From positions 124,001 through 188,000 of the forward strand of contig JADJOA010000007.1 of assembly GCA_016714005.1 (NCBI GenBank): DNA of 64,000 nt, written 5' to 3'. The stretch is from Bacteroidota bacterium. GTDB lineage: Bacteria > Bacteroidota > Bacteroidia > AKYH767-A > OLB10. The stretch's first letter is position 1, and each line of letters opens with the position of its first letter. The position numbers and the translations under genes are program-made. This document shows positions 38,294 through 49,257 of this stretch, one piece after another. The notes under the pieces are model-generated. The model saw only the letters and a list, made by a program, of their open reading frames with translations. It made no database searches and was not told the origin of the DNA.

Positions 38294-40045
38294 ATGAATT
38301 ATTGTTTCTCCTTTACCGATCCTCAATCACAATACATCCAAATTGAATTTAAGGCTGATGCCATTACCAACCAAGAAACACTTGTGTGTTTGCCTGCATG
38401 GCGTCCAGGCAGGTACGAGTTGGGTAACTTTGCCAAAAACATTCAGCAGTGGAAAGCATATAGCGAAACAGGAGAGCCTCTAACTTTTACCAAAACCGAT
38501 AAAAACTCCTGGTTAGTTCACACCAAAGGAGTAAAGCAACTAATAATTAAATACAATTATTACGCAGCGCAACTTGATGCAGGCGCATGCTGGCTTAATC
38601 ACCAACAAATGTATGTAAACCCCATACACTGTTCGTTATATATAAAAGACAAGCTTCATGAACCTTGTAATGTTGAAGTTAAACTTCCTGCCAACTGGCA
38701 GGTTGCTACATCATTGGCAAAAACAAGTGCTAACAAATTTAGCGCTGAAGATTTTCACGAGTTAGTTGATTCTCCTCTAATAGCATCTTCTTCTTTAAAA
38801 CACATAGCCTACACGCATAACCAAATAAAATTTCACATACATATACAGGGAGATTATAATCCCGAAACTGAAAAACTTTTGAATGATTTTGAAAATTTTA
38901 CGCGCGTTCAATTTCAAATGATGAAAGAGTTTCCAAAAACGTCATCAGGCAAATTTATTACCGATTACCATTTCCTTATACAGGCACTTCCTTCCGAATT
39001 TTATCATGGGGTTGAGCATTTAAAATCAACGGTACTTGCCATTGGCCCGGCAATAGATTTAAGCAAGAAGAATTTGTACAACGAGTTGATTGGCGTTGCA
39101 TCTCACGAACTGTTTCATGTATGGAACATAAAAGCAATCAGACCTAAAGAAATGTTGCCTTACGATTACAGCAAAGAAAATTATGCACGCACCGGTTATG
39201 TTTACGAAGGCATTACCACCTACTATGGCGATTTGTTTTTAGCCCGCTGCGGTTTCTTTACACTTAATGAATATTTTCATGAGATAGCTTTGCGCTACCA
39301 AAAACACGTGCGTAATGATGGAAGATTTAATTACTCCGTGGCGCAATCATCTTTTGATACCTGGCTTGATGGCTACACTCCCGGAGTGCCTGGCAGAAAA
39401 ACTTCTATTTACGATGAAGGAAGTTTAATTGCATTGATGATTGACTTTACAATCAGAAAAAACACTTCAAACAAAAAATCCCTGGATGATGTAATGACCA
39501 AAATGTTTACCGAATTCGGAAAGCGTAACATTGGATATACCGAAAACGATTTTAAAAGAATTTGCGAAAAAGTTTCAGGCTTTTCATTTGACGAATTTTT
39601 TAACACCTACATAAGCAGCCCAGCAGGTTACGAAAGCAAACTAAACGAATTACTGTTACTTGCTGGTTTAACAGTAAGCGACATCTGTACAAAAAAAGCC
39701 AATGAAAGTTTTTTTGGTTTGTTACTTAAAGAAAAGGAGGGAAGCAAAACTATTGCGGGTGTTGCAAAAAATTCTCCCGCCTATAATGCAAAGCTTTCAG
39801 TAGGTGACGAAATTTTATTCATAAATGACATAACGGTTGGAGATAATTTTCAAAGTCTGTTATCAGAAAACCGGGTTGTAAAAATTAAAGTAAAATCTAA
39901 TGCTGAAGTAAGAGAAGTGGAATTAACTAAAAGCAGCCAATCGTTTTTCCCGCTTATTAAAATTGAATTGAATAAAGATGCTTCAAACGATCAACTTGAT
40001 TTTTTAAAGGCATGGTGCAATGGCATTGCAGAAAAAGTGCATTAG
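38294..40045 (+). CDS. M61 family metallopeptidase with PDZ domain
   Basis: 583 residues. The Zn site HELFH is at residues 271-275 (ASHELFHVWNIKAIRP), and the third ligand Glu is in GYVYEGITTYYGDLF about 29 residues later. An N-terminal beta domain (LVCLPAWRPGRYELGNFAKNI, typical of the M61 N-terminal domain) precedes it, and a C-terminal PDZ (GVAKNSPAYNAKLSVGDEIL) follows. The family cleaves N-terminal Gly/Ala peptides. No signal peptide is visible, so it is probably cytoplasmic, though periplasmic members exist. Its end overlaps the convergent vWA gene by 4 bases. Confidence 0.92.
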   Translation: MNYCFSFTDPQSQYIQIEFKADAITNQETLVCLPAWRPGRYELGNFAKNIQQWKAYSETGEPLTFTKTDKNSWLVHTKGVKQLIIKYNYYAAQLDAGACWLNHQQMYVNPIHCSLYIKDKLHEPCNVEVKLPANWQVATSLAKTSANKFSAEDFHELVDSPLIASSSLKHIAYTHNQIKFHIHIQGDYNPETEKLLNDFENFTRVQFQMMKEFPKTSSGKFITDYHFLIQALPSEFYHGVEHLKSTVLAIGPAIDLSKKNLYNELIGVASHELFHVWNIKAIRPKEMLPYDYSKENYARTGYVYEGITTYYGDLFLARCGFFTLNEYFHEIALRYQKHVRNDGRFNYSVAQSSFDTWLDGYTPGVPGRKTSIYDEGSLIALMIDFTIRKNTSNKKSLDDVMTKMFTEFGKRNIGYTENDFKRICEKVSGFSFDEFFNTYISSPAGYESKLNELLLLAGLTVSDICTKKANESFFGLLLKEKEGSKTIAGVAKNSPAYNAKLSVGDEILFINDITVGDNFQSLLSENRVVKIKVKSNAEVREVELTKSSQSFFPLIKIELNKDASNDQLDFLKAWCNGIAEKVH

Positions 40046-41151
40046 TTATTATCTGCGCCCGTCAATGGCTTAAAGCCATTTTTAAGTGCAAGTTTGTAAT
40101 ACGAAACAATTAAAACTCTGTCAAGCAAATTGTTTAAGTCATAATCGGGCAATGCAATTTCAGTTTGCACTCTTTGCTCTTCTCCTTCCGGAAAATAGGT
40201 CATAATAGTATCTGAAATTTTGTTTCGGTTTTTTAAATTAGCATTTACATAATCTTCCAGACTTACATTGCCTGAAATAGGGTTTTCTTTGTTAGGGTTT
40301 ACCTTAAGTGCCGAAAGTTTAGTGTCAGGATATTCATGTTTGTAGGTTACAATATCCAATAAAAATTGTTTCATTCTGTACTCTTCACTAAATTTATACT
40401 TCAGCCTGCTGCACAATTTACCATAAGGAAGATAAGTTGCATTTAACGAATCTTTATATGCCGATAGGGTAGCTAAATTTGCTTTTGTGTTAAATAAAGG
40501 AGCACGTTTGTTTACATAGGTGTCGTATTGTTCTCCACCGGTAGAAGTTGCTATTTCAATCCATCCTGTAATATCATTTGCCCTGTTATCTTTTATGGTT
40601 TTATTACAATAAACAGTATTTATTATAATGTTTTTTTTAACGGCTTCTTCGCATTGTTTTCTAAAGTCAATTCTGCCAAGGTTAACCTTTCCATTTCCTA
40701 TCAGGTAAACAATTTTTAAAGCAGATGAATTCGTACTCCAATCCATACTTGTTATGGTTGTTTCCATTGCTGCTCCTATAAACTGGTATCCATTCTCAAC
40801 GCTGCGGGACAGGTTAAATAACGAATTTGATACAACATCATAATCATCGGTTAAATCACAAAGTATTTTCACATAACCACTACTGCCAGTAAACGACATG
40901 CGCGAAAATCCAACAATTCCTATACGAAGTTTTGGAGTAGGTCTAAACATTTTCCACTGGTTAATAACGTCCCACATTTTATCTCTTATGTTATCTACCA
41001 ATCCGTTTGTACTTCCGCTTAAATCAAGTGTAAAAACAATATCTACCGGTCTGGCGCTTTCGACAGTGGCTTGTTGCGCATTTGATGTAGAATAAAAGCA
41101 AACAACAAAAGCTATATATATAATAAAAACCTTGCCCGAAGAATGAAACAT
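40042..41151 (-). CDS. Secreted von Willebrand factor A domain protein
   Basis: 369 residues with a signal peptide (VFIIYIAFVVCFYSTSNAQ). The vWA domain begins with VDIVFTLDLSGSTNG, a complete MIDAS DxSxS at D43-S47, and includes WKMFRPTPKLRIGIVGFS and the LIGNGKVN strand. A C-terminal helical part (about 250-369) is not recognised. Predicted periplasmic or surface protein that binds a ligand through a metal ion. It is transcribed toward the M61 gene, separately from recQ. Confidence 0.82.
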   Translation of the reverse strand: MFHSSGKVFIIYIAFVVCFYSTSNAQQATVESARPVDIVFTLDLSGSTNGLVDNIRDKMWDVINQWKMFRPTPKLRIGIVGFSRMSFTGSSGYVKILCDLTDDYDVVSNSLFNLSRSVENGYQFIGAAMETTITSMDWSTNSSALKIVYLIGNGKVNLGRIDFRKQCEEAVKKNIIINTVYCNKTIKDNRANDITGWIEIATSTGGEQYDTYVNKRAPLFNTKANLATLSAYKDSLNATYLPYGKLCSRLKYKFSEEYRMKQFLLDIVTYKHEYPDTKLSALKVNPNKENPISGNVSLEDYVNANLKNRNKISDTIMTYFPEGEEQRVQTEIALPDYDLNNLLDRVLIVSYYKLALKNGFKPLTGADNN

Positions 41152-41247
41152 TGCAGTAATTACAAAATTTGTTTACGTATGGTTTAAGATTAGGTTTCTT
41201 TTTGCCATAAACTAACCACAATGTTTTTAATCTCATATTTTCACACC

Positions 41248-43154
41248 ATGCAGCATTCAGCGCATCAAATTCTTTTAAAATACTGGGGCTACTCAAAGTT
41301 CAGGCCGTTGCAGGAAGATATTATTGACTCAGTTACAGGGGCAAAAACACTATTGCTTTAATGCCAACCGGTGGAGGAAAAAGTATTTGCTATCAGGTGC
41401 CTGCTCTTATGATGGAGGGTGTTTGCATTGTGGTATCCCCACTTATTGCATTAATGCGGGATCAGGTTGAAAATTTAAAGAAACGAGGTATCGCGGCAAT
41501 TGCCATTACCTCGGGCATGCACCGCAACGAAATTGATATTGCACTTGATAACTGCGTGCATGGAAAAATAAAGTTTTTGTACCTCTCACCAGAAAGACTT
41601 ACCAACGATTTGGCACGTACACGCATAAGTCTGATGAACGTTTGTTTGTTTGCTATTGACGAAGCGCATTGCATCAGCCAATGGGGTTTCGATTTCAGAC
41701 CTTCTTATTTGCGCATTGCAGAAGTTATTGCTTTAAAACCAAACGTGCCTGTGCTTGCATTAACCGCCACTGCCACCAAACAAGTGCAGGATGACATTGC
41801 AAAACAATTGGGTTTTGTTAACTATAAGCTTTTCAGGAAGAGTTTTGAAAGAAAAAATTTAAGTTACTTAGTTTATGGCGATGATGATAAACTGAAAAGA
41901 ATGCTTAATATTTTTAATCATACCAGCGGAACAGCCATTGTGTATGTAAGGAGCCGAAAAAAACAAAAGAAATTTCAGAGTACCTCAATGCAAGCGGAAT
42001 TAAAGCTAACTACTATCACGCAGGGTTAATTCAGCAGGATAGAAACCAAAAGCAGGATGATTGGATGAAAAACAAGGTGCGCGTAATGGTTTCTACCAAT
42101 GCTTTTGGAATGGGAATAGATAAACCCGATGTAAGAGTGGTAGTGCATATTGATACGCCCGAAAGTTTAGAAGCATACTACCAGGAAGCGGGTAGGGCAG
42201 GGCGTGATGAGAAAGCATCTTTTGCCGTATTGTTTCACAACAAAGCCGATAAAGAAAATTTAGCAAGCATTGAAAAAAACCAATTCCCCGATGTGGAAGT
42301 AATTAAAACAGTTTACCATGCGCTGGGCAATTTTTTAAATATTGCTATTGGCAGCGGCAAAGGAATTAGTTATGAGTTTGATTTAATAAGAATGGCAACT
42401 ACCTACAACCTTAATATAATTGCGATTAATAATTGCCTTAAAATTTTAGAAGAAGAAGGTTATATAACTTTAAGTGATGGATTTTACATGCCATCGAGAT
42501 TAAAACTAAACGTAAGCAACGAAGAAATTTATAAACTACAAGTTGAACAGCCCAGATTAGAATTATTGGTTAAAACAATTTTACGCTCTTATGGCGGATT
42601 GTTTGACGATTATGTACGCATCAACGAAAGGAAATTGCCATTCGTGCAAAACTGAGTACCGAAGATGTTGTACGCTCTCTTTTTATTTACAAAAATTAAA
42701 TGTGCTGGACTATGCACCTTCAACCAATTCACCTATGCTTACCTTTTTGGATGCGCGTTGCCGTAAGGAAGATTTAACTATTGATCACTCACGCATACTT
42801 TTCAGACGCGTAAGATTAAGAGAAAGAATTTCAGGCATGTTGCATTACGCTGAATCAAACAATGTGTGCCGTGGCAATATTATACAACAGTATTTTGGCG
42901 AAAATCCTGAAGCGCGCTGTGGCAACTGCGATTATTGCAGGCAGAGAAATAAATTGTTGTTAAACGATATTGAGTTTAATGAATTAAAGAAGAAAGTAAA
43001 AACCACCTTACTCAAACCTATGACTTTTGATACACTTTTGCAGAAAGCCGGTTTAATGGATAACGCAAAAGTTGTAATGGGTTTACAGTTTATGCTTGAT
43101 AACAATATTATCATCACCAACCCCCAAAACGAGATAGAGTGGAACGACAATTAA
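41248..43154 (+). CDS. recQ: RecQ-type ATP-dependent DNA helicase, several frameshifts
   Basis: Unwinds DNA in recombination repair. About 635 residues when rejoined. It starts MQHSAHQILLKYWGYSKFRP, then Walker A MPTGGGKSICYQ, DEAH box AIDEAHCISQWG, LALTATATKQVQDDI, motifs V-VI (NAFGMGIDKPDVRVVVH, YYQEAGRAGRDEK) and a Zn-binding end (CRGNIIQQYFGENPEARCGNC). Frame changes occur near 41343 (GTTACAGGGGCAAAAAC), near 41970 and near 42640. No HRDC domain is seen, so it is the short form common in Bacteroidota. All breaks are at A/G runs or nearby, consistent with errors. Confidence 0.9.
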
Positions 43155-43160
43155 AAGATG

Positions 43161-44204
43161 TTACAAAACATAAATAAGTTTTTCTGATCTTGAAATCACT
43201 CTTCCAATAGGCTCACATAATTCTTCCGCAATACCATTCAATTTTAATAGCGAAGAAATTTTTTCTTTCCCATCTTCATTCACACAAATCAACAATCCTC
43301 CACTTGTTTGAGGATCGCAAAGGGTAAAAAGTTGTTTGGCATCAAAGGTCGGTTACATGGGCGCTTATTGCTGCATAGTTTTTGTAGTAATGTCAGGGTA
43401 AATAAATTTACCTAAGTATTGTTCAAGGTTTGTTAGAAATTGAATTTTTGAAAAATTGATTTCAGCCGACACATTGCTTCCATTACATACTTCAGATAAA
43501 TGCCCGAGCAATCCAAAACCTGTAACATCAGTCATAGCATTTACACTTTCCTCTTTAGACAAAATTTCTCCAATGCTGTTTAGTTGTAACATGGATGTTA
43601 GCAATTTAGTATAATCATCTTCTGTAATTTGCTTACGTTTTAATGCAGCAGATAAAATACCTGCTCCAAGTGGCTTGGTTAAAAAAATATAATCGCCAGT
43701 TTTAGCTGTATTATTCCTCTTTAAATGTTTTAACTCCACCAAGCCGTTAACACTTAATCCAAAAAATAAATCGGCACTTTCTATAGTATGCCCTCCGGCA
43801 ATGGGTATATTAATCTGATTGCAAACGCCAGTAGCGCCATTCATTATTTCACTTATTGTTTCGGGCTTTATTTTTTCTGACGGATAACCTAAAACAGCCA
43901 ATGCTAAAATTGGTTTACCGCCCATTGAATACACATCACTCAATGCATTGGTTGCTGCAATTTTTCCAAACTCAACAGGAGAATCAACTATCGCAGTAAA
44001 AAAATCAGTAGTAGAAATTAAACAGTAGTCGTTGCCTAAATTATATACAGCAGCATCATCATTTGTTTTGTTACCTACAATAAGATTTTCAAAAAATATG
44101 CTATTGTTTATTCCACCTAAAATTTTGTGCAGTTCGTCAGACCCAATCTTGCAGCCGCATCCACCGCCTTTACTAAACTCTGTGAGATTTATTTTTTCAG
44201 TCAT
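43161..44204 (-). CDS. selD: Selenide, water dikinase, one frameshift
   Basis: Makes selenophosphate from selenide and ATP. 348 residues when rejoined. The N-terminal glycine-rich motif SKGGGCGCKIG has cysteines (not selenocysteine) at the catalytic position. Also seen: KTNDDAAVYNLGND, GGKPILALAVLGYP, AGGHTIESAD and DVTGFGLLGHL. The frame is lost near 43365. The tail CDPQTSGGLLICVNEDG to KLIYVL ends at TAA 43161-43163. Its start overlaps the stop of the mnmH gene (ATGA), so the two form a selenium operon that ends here. No SelA, SelB or selC is seen in the window. Confidence 0.9.
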
Positions 44205-45236
44205 TTTCTAATATCAAAACAATCATTTATTTCTTTTAATATGTGCTCGCAAGCTTTGTCTAAATTGGTAATGTCGGCTTTGCTTTTAACAATTGTTTGC
44301 GGATTGCGTTGGTGGCTGCTATGCGTATATTGTTTATCGTAGTATTCCAACATCATTTCACACCAGTTTTCAAGCTGGTTATTTTCTAAATATACAATGG
44401 CTTCTTTTAATCGCAAGCCGCCAAGTTTATCCGCAATTTTTTTTGTCTTTTCAATCAATATTTCAGTTCCGTATTTGCCATATTCGTCAAGTATCCTTTT
44501 TGTGCGTTGTTCTTTATCCGCACTAATTTCTATCACATTAGCAGAACGCATTAGTTCAAATACGTTTTGTGGGATTACTATTTTGCCAATCCTGCGGCTT
44601 TCATTTTCTAAAAAAAGAATTTTGTTTTCGTCAGCATCATACCATTCAAGCGCTAATAAATTTTCAAACTGTTCATTAGATGGCTGCTCTGGCAATCCAA
44701 TACTTCCAAACGCAGAGCCTCTGTGCGAAGCAAGTTTTTCCAAATCAATAACCTGTTGCGATTTTTTTTTAGATGATTTAAAATCTCTGTTTTGCCACAA
44801 CCAGTTTTACCGCCTATTACTATTACCTTTTTACTTTCATTTATTGTAGCAAGCGCCCAGTTTCTGAAAGATTTGTAGCCGCCTTTTAGCAACGTTACTC
44901 TAAATCCAGACGTTTGCAGCAGCCATGCCAGAATGTTACTTCTTAATCCGCCACGCCAGCAATAAACAAGGATTTTTTTTTCGGGTGCAATTTTTAGCGC
45001 TGCTTTATAAAGCCCGAAAATTTATGACCTACCAACTCAAATCCTTTTATGATTGCTGCTTCACGCCCTTCCTGTTTAAATGTTATGCCAATTATTTTAC
45101 GTTCCTCATCATTTAGTAACGGCAAATTAACTGCATTGGGAAAATGAGCATGATTAAATTCAGCAGGGCTGCGTACATCAATTACCTTAATGCCGGTTTT
45201 AGTTTCTTTAATAAAATCAACTGGAGTAACAATCAT
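44201..45236 (-). CDS. mnmH: tRNA 2-selenouridine synthase, several frameshifts
   Basis: Replaces sulfur with selenium at the wobble uridine of tRNAs using selenophosphate (gene also called selU/ybbB). About 345 residues. Rhodanese domain at the N-terminus (IDVRSPAEFNHAHFPNAVN) with the catalytic Cys in LVYCWRGGLRS; then a P-loop domain (VIGGKTGCGKTEIL), typical of the fused family. Frame changes lie near 44985, near 44800 and near 44660-44780, each at runs of A or T. Directly followed by selD with a 4-base overlap, so selenophosphate producer and user are made together. No other selenium user is seen. Confidence 0.88.
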
Positions 45237-45296
45237 AAAAGCGCAGTAAAACTATGCTATTACTGCTTATTTAATTGCTAAATGCTTTTTTGGAGA

Positions 45297-46370
45297 CTAT
45301 TGTATATAGTATGAGAAAAAATATTTTACATCTGTCCACAGCGGGCTTTTTTCGTATTGCTCTAAGTAGCGATTCTCAGATGCAATTATCTCGTCCATCG
45401 TTTTTGGAAGATCAAGATAAAAAGGAGGAATTAATCCTGGCTTTGTCTTTTTTCTTCTCTCCTGCAGTTCAGTGGTGTAAAGAGACATATAATGGCGGCT
45501 TAATGGCCGCACACCAACAATTTTCAAATCACCTTTAAATACGTTGTAAATCATTGGCAGCTCATCTAACCAATATTTGCGAAGTAATTTTCCAACCTTA
45601 CTTACTCTAAAGTCATCTTTAAATTTTCCGCCTTCCTGCAAACTGTTTTTCTCATAAACATATTCTTGCAGGTATTCCGAAAAAGCGTGCATAGTCCTCA
45701 GTTTATACACATAAATAAGTTTACCGCCTTTACCTATTCGCTTCATAGGGTAAAGAATTCCGTAGGACGGATCCTCATCAAAAAATGGTTCTTTTACTTT
45801 TTCGCAAACAATGTAAAGCCTGTTACCAATATATCTCTCATCAATGATTTTAAAACCACACGAATAAAGTCGTCCCATCGTTTCGGTTTTTGACAAAACT
45901 CTGTTACGACCTTTGGTAATCAGGTAATAAATTTTTCTGGTAAGAGGCAATTTCGGAAAAACACGCTTTAATATAAAATCAAAGAAATAGTAAATATTAC
46001 GGAGTACCGGAGGGTACTTTGCCATTAGCCTTTTTTTACGGAGGTCCTTGGTTTCAACTTTGGTAATAAAAATACCACCAACAGGAAGTTTACTATTCGC
46101 AGCTTCAAAAAATTTATTAATGTATTTGAAGTTATTTATCCGTTTAAAATGAACAATTGAGTTATAGAAATTGCCGGAAAGGTCAGTGACTTCTTTATCT
46201 GTGTTAGCAGGAAATATGATTGACTTATCACTACCTGTGTCAACATACTTGTCAATCAAATCAAAGACAAACTTACCAGAACGGTCAACATTCAACGTGC
46301 TTTGTGAGAACGCTAATTGTTGCTCTGCATGATCAATAACCTGATCAAGGTTCAATACAGTACTATCCAT
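45297..46370 (-). CDS. Sugar-1-phosphate transferase-like protein lacking the usual membrane hairpin
   Basis: 357 residues. The C-terminal half (from about 215) is a bacterial sugar transferase domain (PF02397 type): KLRTMHAFSEYLQEY, DDFRVSKVGKLLRKYWLDELP, MIYNVFKGDLKIVGVRPLS. The usual hydrophobic segment before KLRTMH is replaced by a hydrophilic region, and the N-terminal half (SDKSIIFPANTDKEV, VGGIFITKVETKDLRKKR) resembles a methyltransferase-like Rossmann domain without clear binding motifs. Members start glycan assembly on polyprenyl phosphate, but a soluble form would be unusual. It stands alone. The first ATG is used. Confidence 0.8.
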   Translation of the reverse strand: MDSTVLNLDQVIDHAEQQLAFSQSTLNVDRSGKFVFDLIDKYVDTGSDKSIIFPANTDKEVTDLSGNFYNSIVHFKRINNFKYINKFFEAANSKLPVGGIFITKVETKDLRKKRLMAKYPPVLRNIYYFFDFILKRVFPKLPLTRKIYYLITKGRNRVLSKTETMGRLYSCGFKIIDERYIGNRLYIVCEKVKEPFFDEDPSYGILYPMKRIGKGGKLIYVYKLRTMHAFSEYLQEYVYEKNSLQEGGKFKDDFRVSKVGKLLRKYWLDELPMIYNVFKGDLKIVGVRPLSRHYMSLYTTELQERRKKTKPGLIPPFYLDLPKTMDEIIASENRYLEQYEKSPLWTDVKYFFSYYIQ

Positions 46371-46611
46371 CCTCCGATTTAAGGTTTAGTTAACAATTCA
46401 AATTTTAAGCAGAATTAGTTCTTATAGTAGCTGATTAACAGCTATATGGTCTCCTTAAAAGTTTTGCTAAGATACAGGCTGTAAAGCAATTAGACAACAG
46501 TAATATTAAAAATAATTAACAATTTACCGCCTTAAAACATGCATTTACCCAAAATTGAGTATTGCATTAATACGAATAACAAGAAACTGTTGCTCTATAG
46601 TTGATAGAAGC

Positions 46612-46642
46612 AAAAAAAGCCTCATATTTTTATGAGGCTTTT
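46612..46642 (-). terminator. Terminator of tRNA-Asp
   Basis: Minus-strand hairpin AAAGCCTCATA / TATGAGGCTTT with a short A-rich loop, followed by a run of T. It begins 2 bases after the 3' end of the tRNA. Confidence 0.9.
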
Positions 46643-46643
46643 G

Positions 46644-46718
46644 CGGTCCGGACGGGGCTCGAACCCGCGACCCCATGCGTGACAGGCATGTATTCTAACC
46701 AAGCTGAACTACCGGACC
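46644..46718 (-). tRNA. tRNA-Asp (anticodon GTC)
   Basis: Acceptor GGTCCGG pairs with CCGGACC; the anticodon loop CTGTCAC gives GTC; the T arm is GCGGGTTCGAGCCCCGT; the discriminator is G. The D loop has AGCTTGGTTA, one T more than the usual AGCTGGTTA. CCA is not encoded. Confidence 0.93.
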
Positions 46719-46794
46719 AAACTCTTTATGTAATGTGCTTTTCGCCAAAAGCGGGGCAAAAATAATTAAATTTACTTCCCTTCAAAATCAGAAT

Positions 46795-48566
46795 TTAAAA
46801 TAGAAAGGTGTTTAGTTGTTCATTGAAACCAAAAAACTCTTCGTTTGATTTTGTACCACGCATTCTGTCTAATAAAAACTCCATGGCTTCCATAGGATTC
46901 ATATCTGCTAAATGGTTGCGCATTATCCACATACGTTGTAGCGTGTCTTTTTCCAATAGCAAATCTTCTCGTCTTGTACTGCTGGCAACCAAATCAATTG
47001 CTGGATAAACTCTTTTATTTGAAAGTTTGCGCTCTAATTGCAATTCCATATTTCCTGTACCCTTAAATTCCTCAAAAATTACTTCATCCATTTTTGAGCC
47101 TGTTTCTGTAAGCGCAGTTGCAATAATGGTTAATGAGCCTCCGCCTTCAATTTTTCTGGCAGCGCCAAAAAATCTTTTTGGTTTTTGTAAGGCGTTTGAA
47201 TCTACACCACCAGTTAAAATTTTTCCTGAGCCGGGTGCTACCGTGTTAAATGCACGGGCTAAACGTGTAATAGAATCAAGCAGAATTACCACATCATGTC
47301 CGCATTCAACCAATCGTTTTGCTTTTTCTAAAACAATAGTTGAAATTTTTACATGCTTATCGGCAGGCTCATCAAATGTTGATGCAATTACTTCGGCATT
47401 TACACTTCTTGACATATCCGTTACTTCCTCTGGGCGTTCATCAATCAGCAATACAATCAGGTAAACTTCGGGATGGTTTGCCGCAATAGCATTCGCAATA
47501 TCTTTGAGTAAAACTGTTTTGCCGGTTTTTGGCTGCGCTACAATTAATCCGCGTTGCCCTTTCCCAATTGGGGCAAACAAATCAATAACACGTGTAGAAA
47601 TATTTCCTTTATGAGTAAGATTTAGTTTTTCAAAAGGGAATAGTGGCGTCAGGTAATCGAAAGGTACGCGGTCCCGAATCACGGCAGGTTCTAGGCCATT
47701 TATAGACTCTACTTTTGTTAATGGATAATATCTATCACCTTCACGGGGAGGACGTACAAAGCATTTGACAGTATCACCAGTTTTAACCCATAAAATTTTA
47801 TTTGTTGTTGGTTTATAAAAACATCATCGGGCGATGGCAGGTAGTTATAATCGCTGCTGCGTAAAAAACCTGCTCCATCATTCATTATTTCTAAAACACC
47901 TTCGGTTGAAATTAAATTGTCAAACTCATTGCCAAAATCCTGCTGGCGCCTGTCATTGTTCCTCTCAAAATTTCTGTCGCGGTTTCCGTTTTGATGGTCT
48001 CTGTTCTCTCTTTGATTACGATTATTGTTTTCATTTGCTCTGTCAGAAGAAGTTTCGGCAACCGGATTATTTTCCGAAATTCTTGAATCATTAGACATAG
48101 CCGTAACATCATCTTTGTAAGCATCATTTTCTTCTGATTTGCGTGACGATTCTAAGGCAGATTGATTAATGACAGGTTTTTCAACAGGAGCTGAACCACC
48201 CGGAGGAATAATTCGCTGCCGTTTCATTCCAGAGGAAAATGGATTTGATTCTAGTTGTGGTTTGTTTTCAAAAGGCAATTCGTTTTTTTGTTTTTCATCA
48301 GCTTTATTGGAGTGATGTGATTTTTCTTTTCTACTTTTTTAGGCTTGGGGTTTTTATTAGCCTTTGGTTCTTTTTCTTCAGCAGGTTTAGTATCGTTATC
48401 TTTCTTTTTTTCCTTTTACAACTTCTGGATTTACAGCCTGCAAGTCAAGAATTTTGTAAACAAGTTCCTGCTTTTTAAGGCTTTCATAATTTTCAATGTT
48501 AAGGGTTTTGGCAATTTCGCGAAGCTCGCCAACAAGCTTCTCGTTCAATTCAGAGATATTGTACAT
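46795..48566 (-). CDS. rho: Transcription termination factor Rho with long Asn/Arg-rich insertion, frameshifts
   Basis: RNA-dependent ATPase that ends transcripts. About 590 residues. The N-terminus MYNISELNEKLVGELREIAK matches the Rho N-terminal helix bundle. A long low-complexity insert (about 47918-48170) with NNNRNQRENRDHQNGN-type sequence follows. The RNA-binding fold, VESINGL, Walker A AQPKTGKT, Walker B VVILLDSITRLARA, and the Q/R loops (PGSGKILTGG) and end region RREDLLLEKDTLQRM complete it. Frame breaks near 47790, 48300 and 48410, at A/T runs. Stop is at 46795; the start is ATG 48566. Such inserts are known in Bacteroidota Rho, where they may drive condensates or RNA binding. Confidence 0.92.
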
Positions 48567-48782
48567 CCGTAAAATGTATTAAATAATTAATAAGGGGTTG
48601 TTAAGTAAAGTATTTGTTAAAATGTATGGGGGTAGATTTATGGAGACTTCGTCAGTCAATGTACAAGTATGAAAAAAACCACTTGCTTAAATCTGTGGCA
48701 ATGATATGGATAATAATTATTTTTCCAAACCCGATTTCAAAATTATTTTTGCACACGCCAAATTCAATAAACTTGTTATTTT

Positions 48783-49256
48783 ATGATTCAAAGAATACAG
48801 TCTGTTTATTTACTACTTGTTATTGCGATCTGCACATCAGTTTATTTTTTGCCGCTGTCTTCTAAAATAAGTATCACAGATACTACATTGGTTTACAAAA
48901 TGGACGCTTTTAATATTTACCAGATAAAAGCCGGTGAGGCAAGTATTTTTTCTGCCGTTTTGTTTAATTCCATTATTAATGGAGTTATAGGCTTCCTTTC
49001 TCTGTTCGCTATATTCAAGTTTAAAAATAGGGGACTTCAACTTAAAATCTGCAAAATATTACTTTTAATAAGTACAGCGTTTTTTGCATTGCTTTTTTAT
49101 GAAACTGACCGTATGATACCAGGCACAAGCAACGATTTTAAAACGATTTACCTAGGCATCTATGCTGCCGTAATAATTCCAATTCTTGTATTTATGGCGC
49201 TAAAGGCAATAAAAAAAGATGATGATTTGGTTAGGTCTGTTGACAGAATACGATAA
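48783..49256 (+). CDS. DUF4293 membrane protein
   Basis: 157 residues with four hydrophobic segments. It starts MIQRIQSVYLLLVIAICTSV, the conserved beginning of the DUF4293 family, which is limited to Bacteroidota. A C-terminal polar tail has KAIKKDDDLVRSVDRIR, also typical. Function unknown. It is divergent from rho. Next to it on the other strand lies the YfcE-like phosphoesterase gene, one base beyond its stop. Confidence 0.88.
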   Translation: MIQRIQSVYLLLVIAICTSVYFLPLSSKISITDTTLVYKMDAFNIYQIKAGEASIFSAVLFNSIINGVIGFLSLFAIFKFKNRGLQLKICKILLLISTAFFALLFYETDRMIPGTSNDFKTIYLGIYAAVIIPILVFMALKAIKKDDDLVRSVDRIR

Positions 49257-49257
49257 T

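Noticed and set aside
41024..41296. Minus-strand 90-residue frame before the vWA gene
   Set aside because: It overlaps the vWA signal peptide region and the recQ start in another frame. No homology signs.
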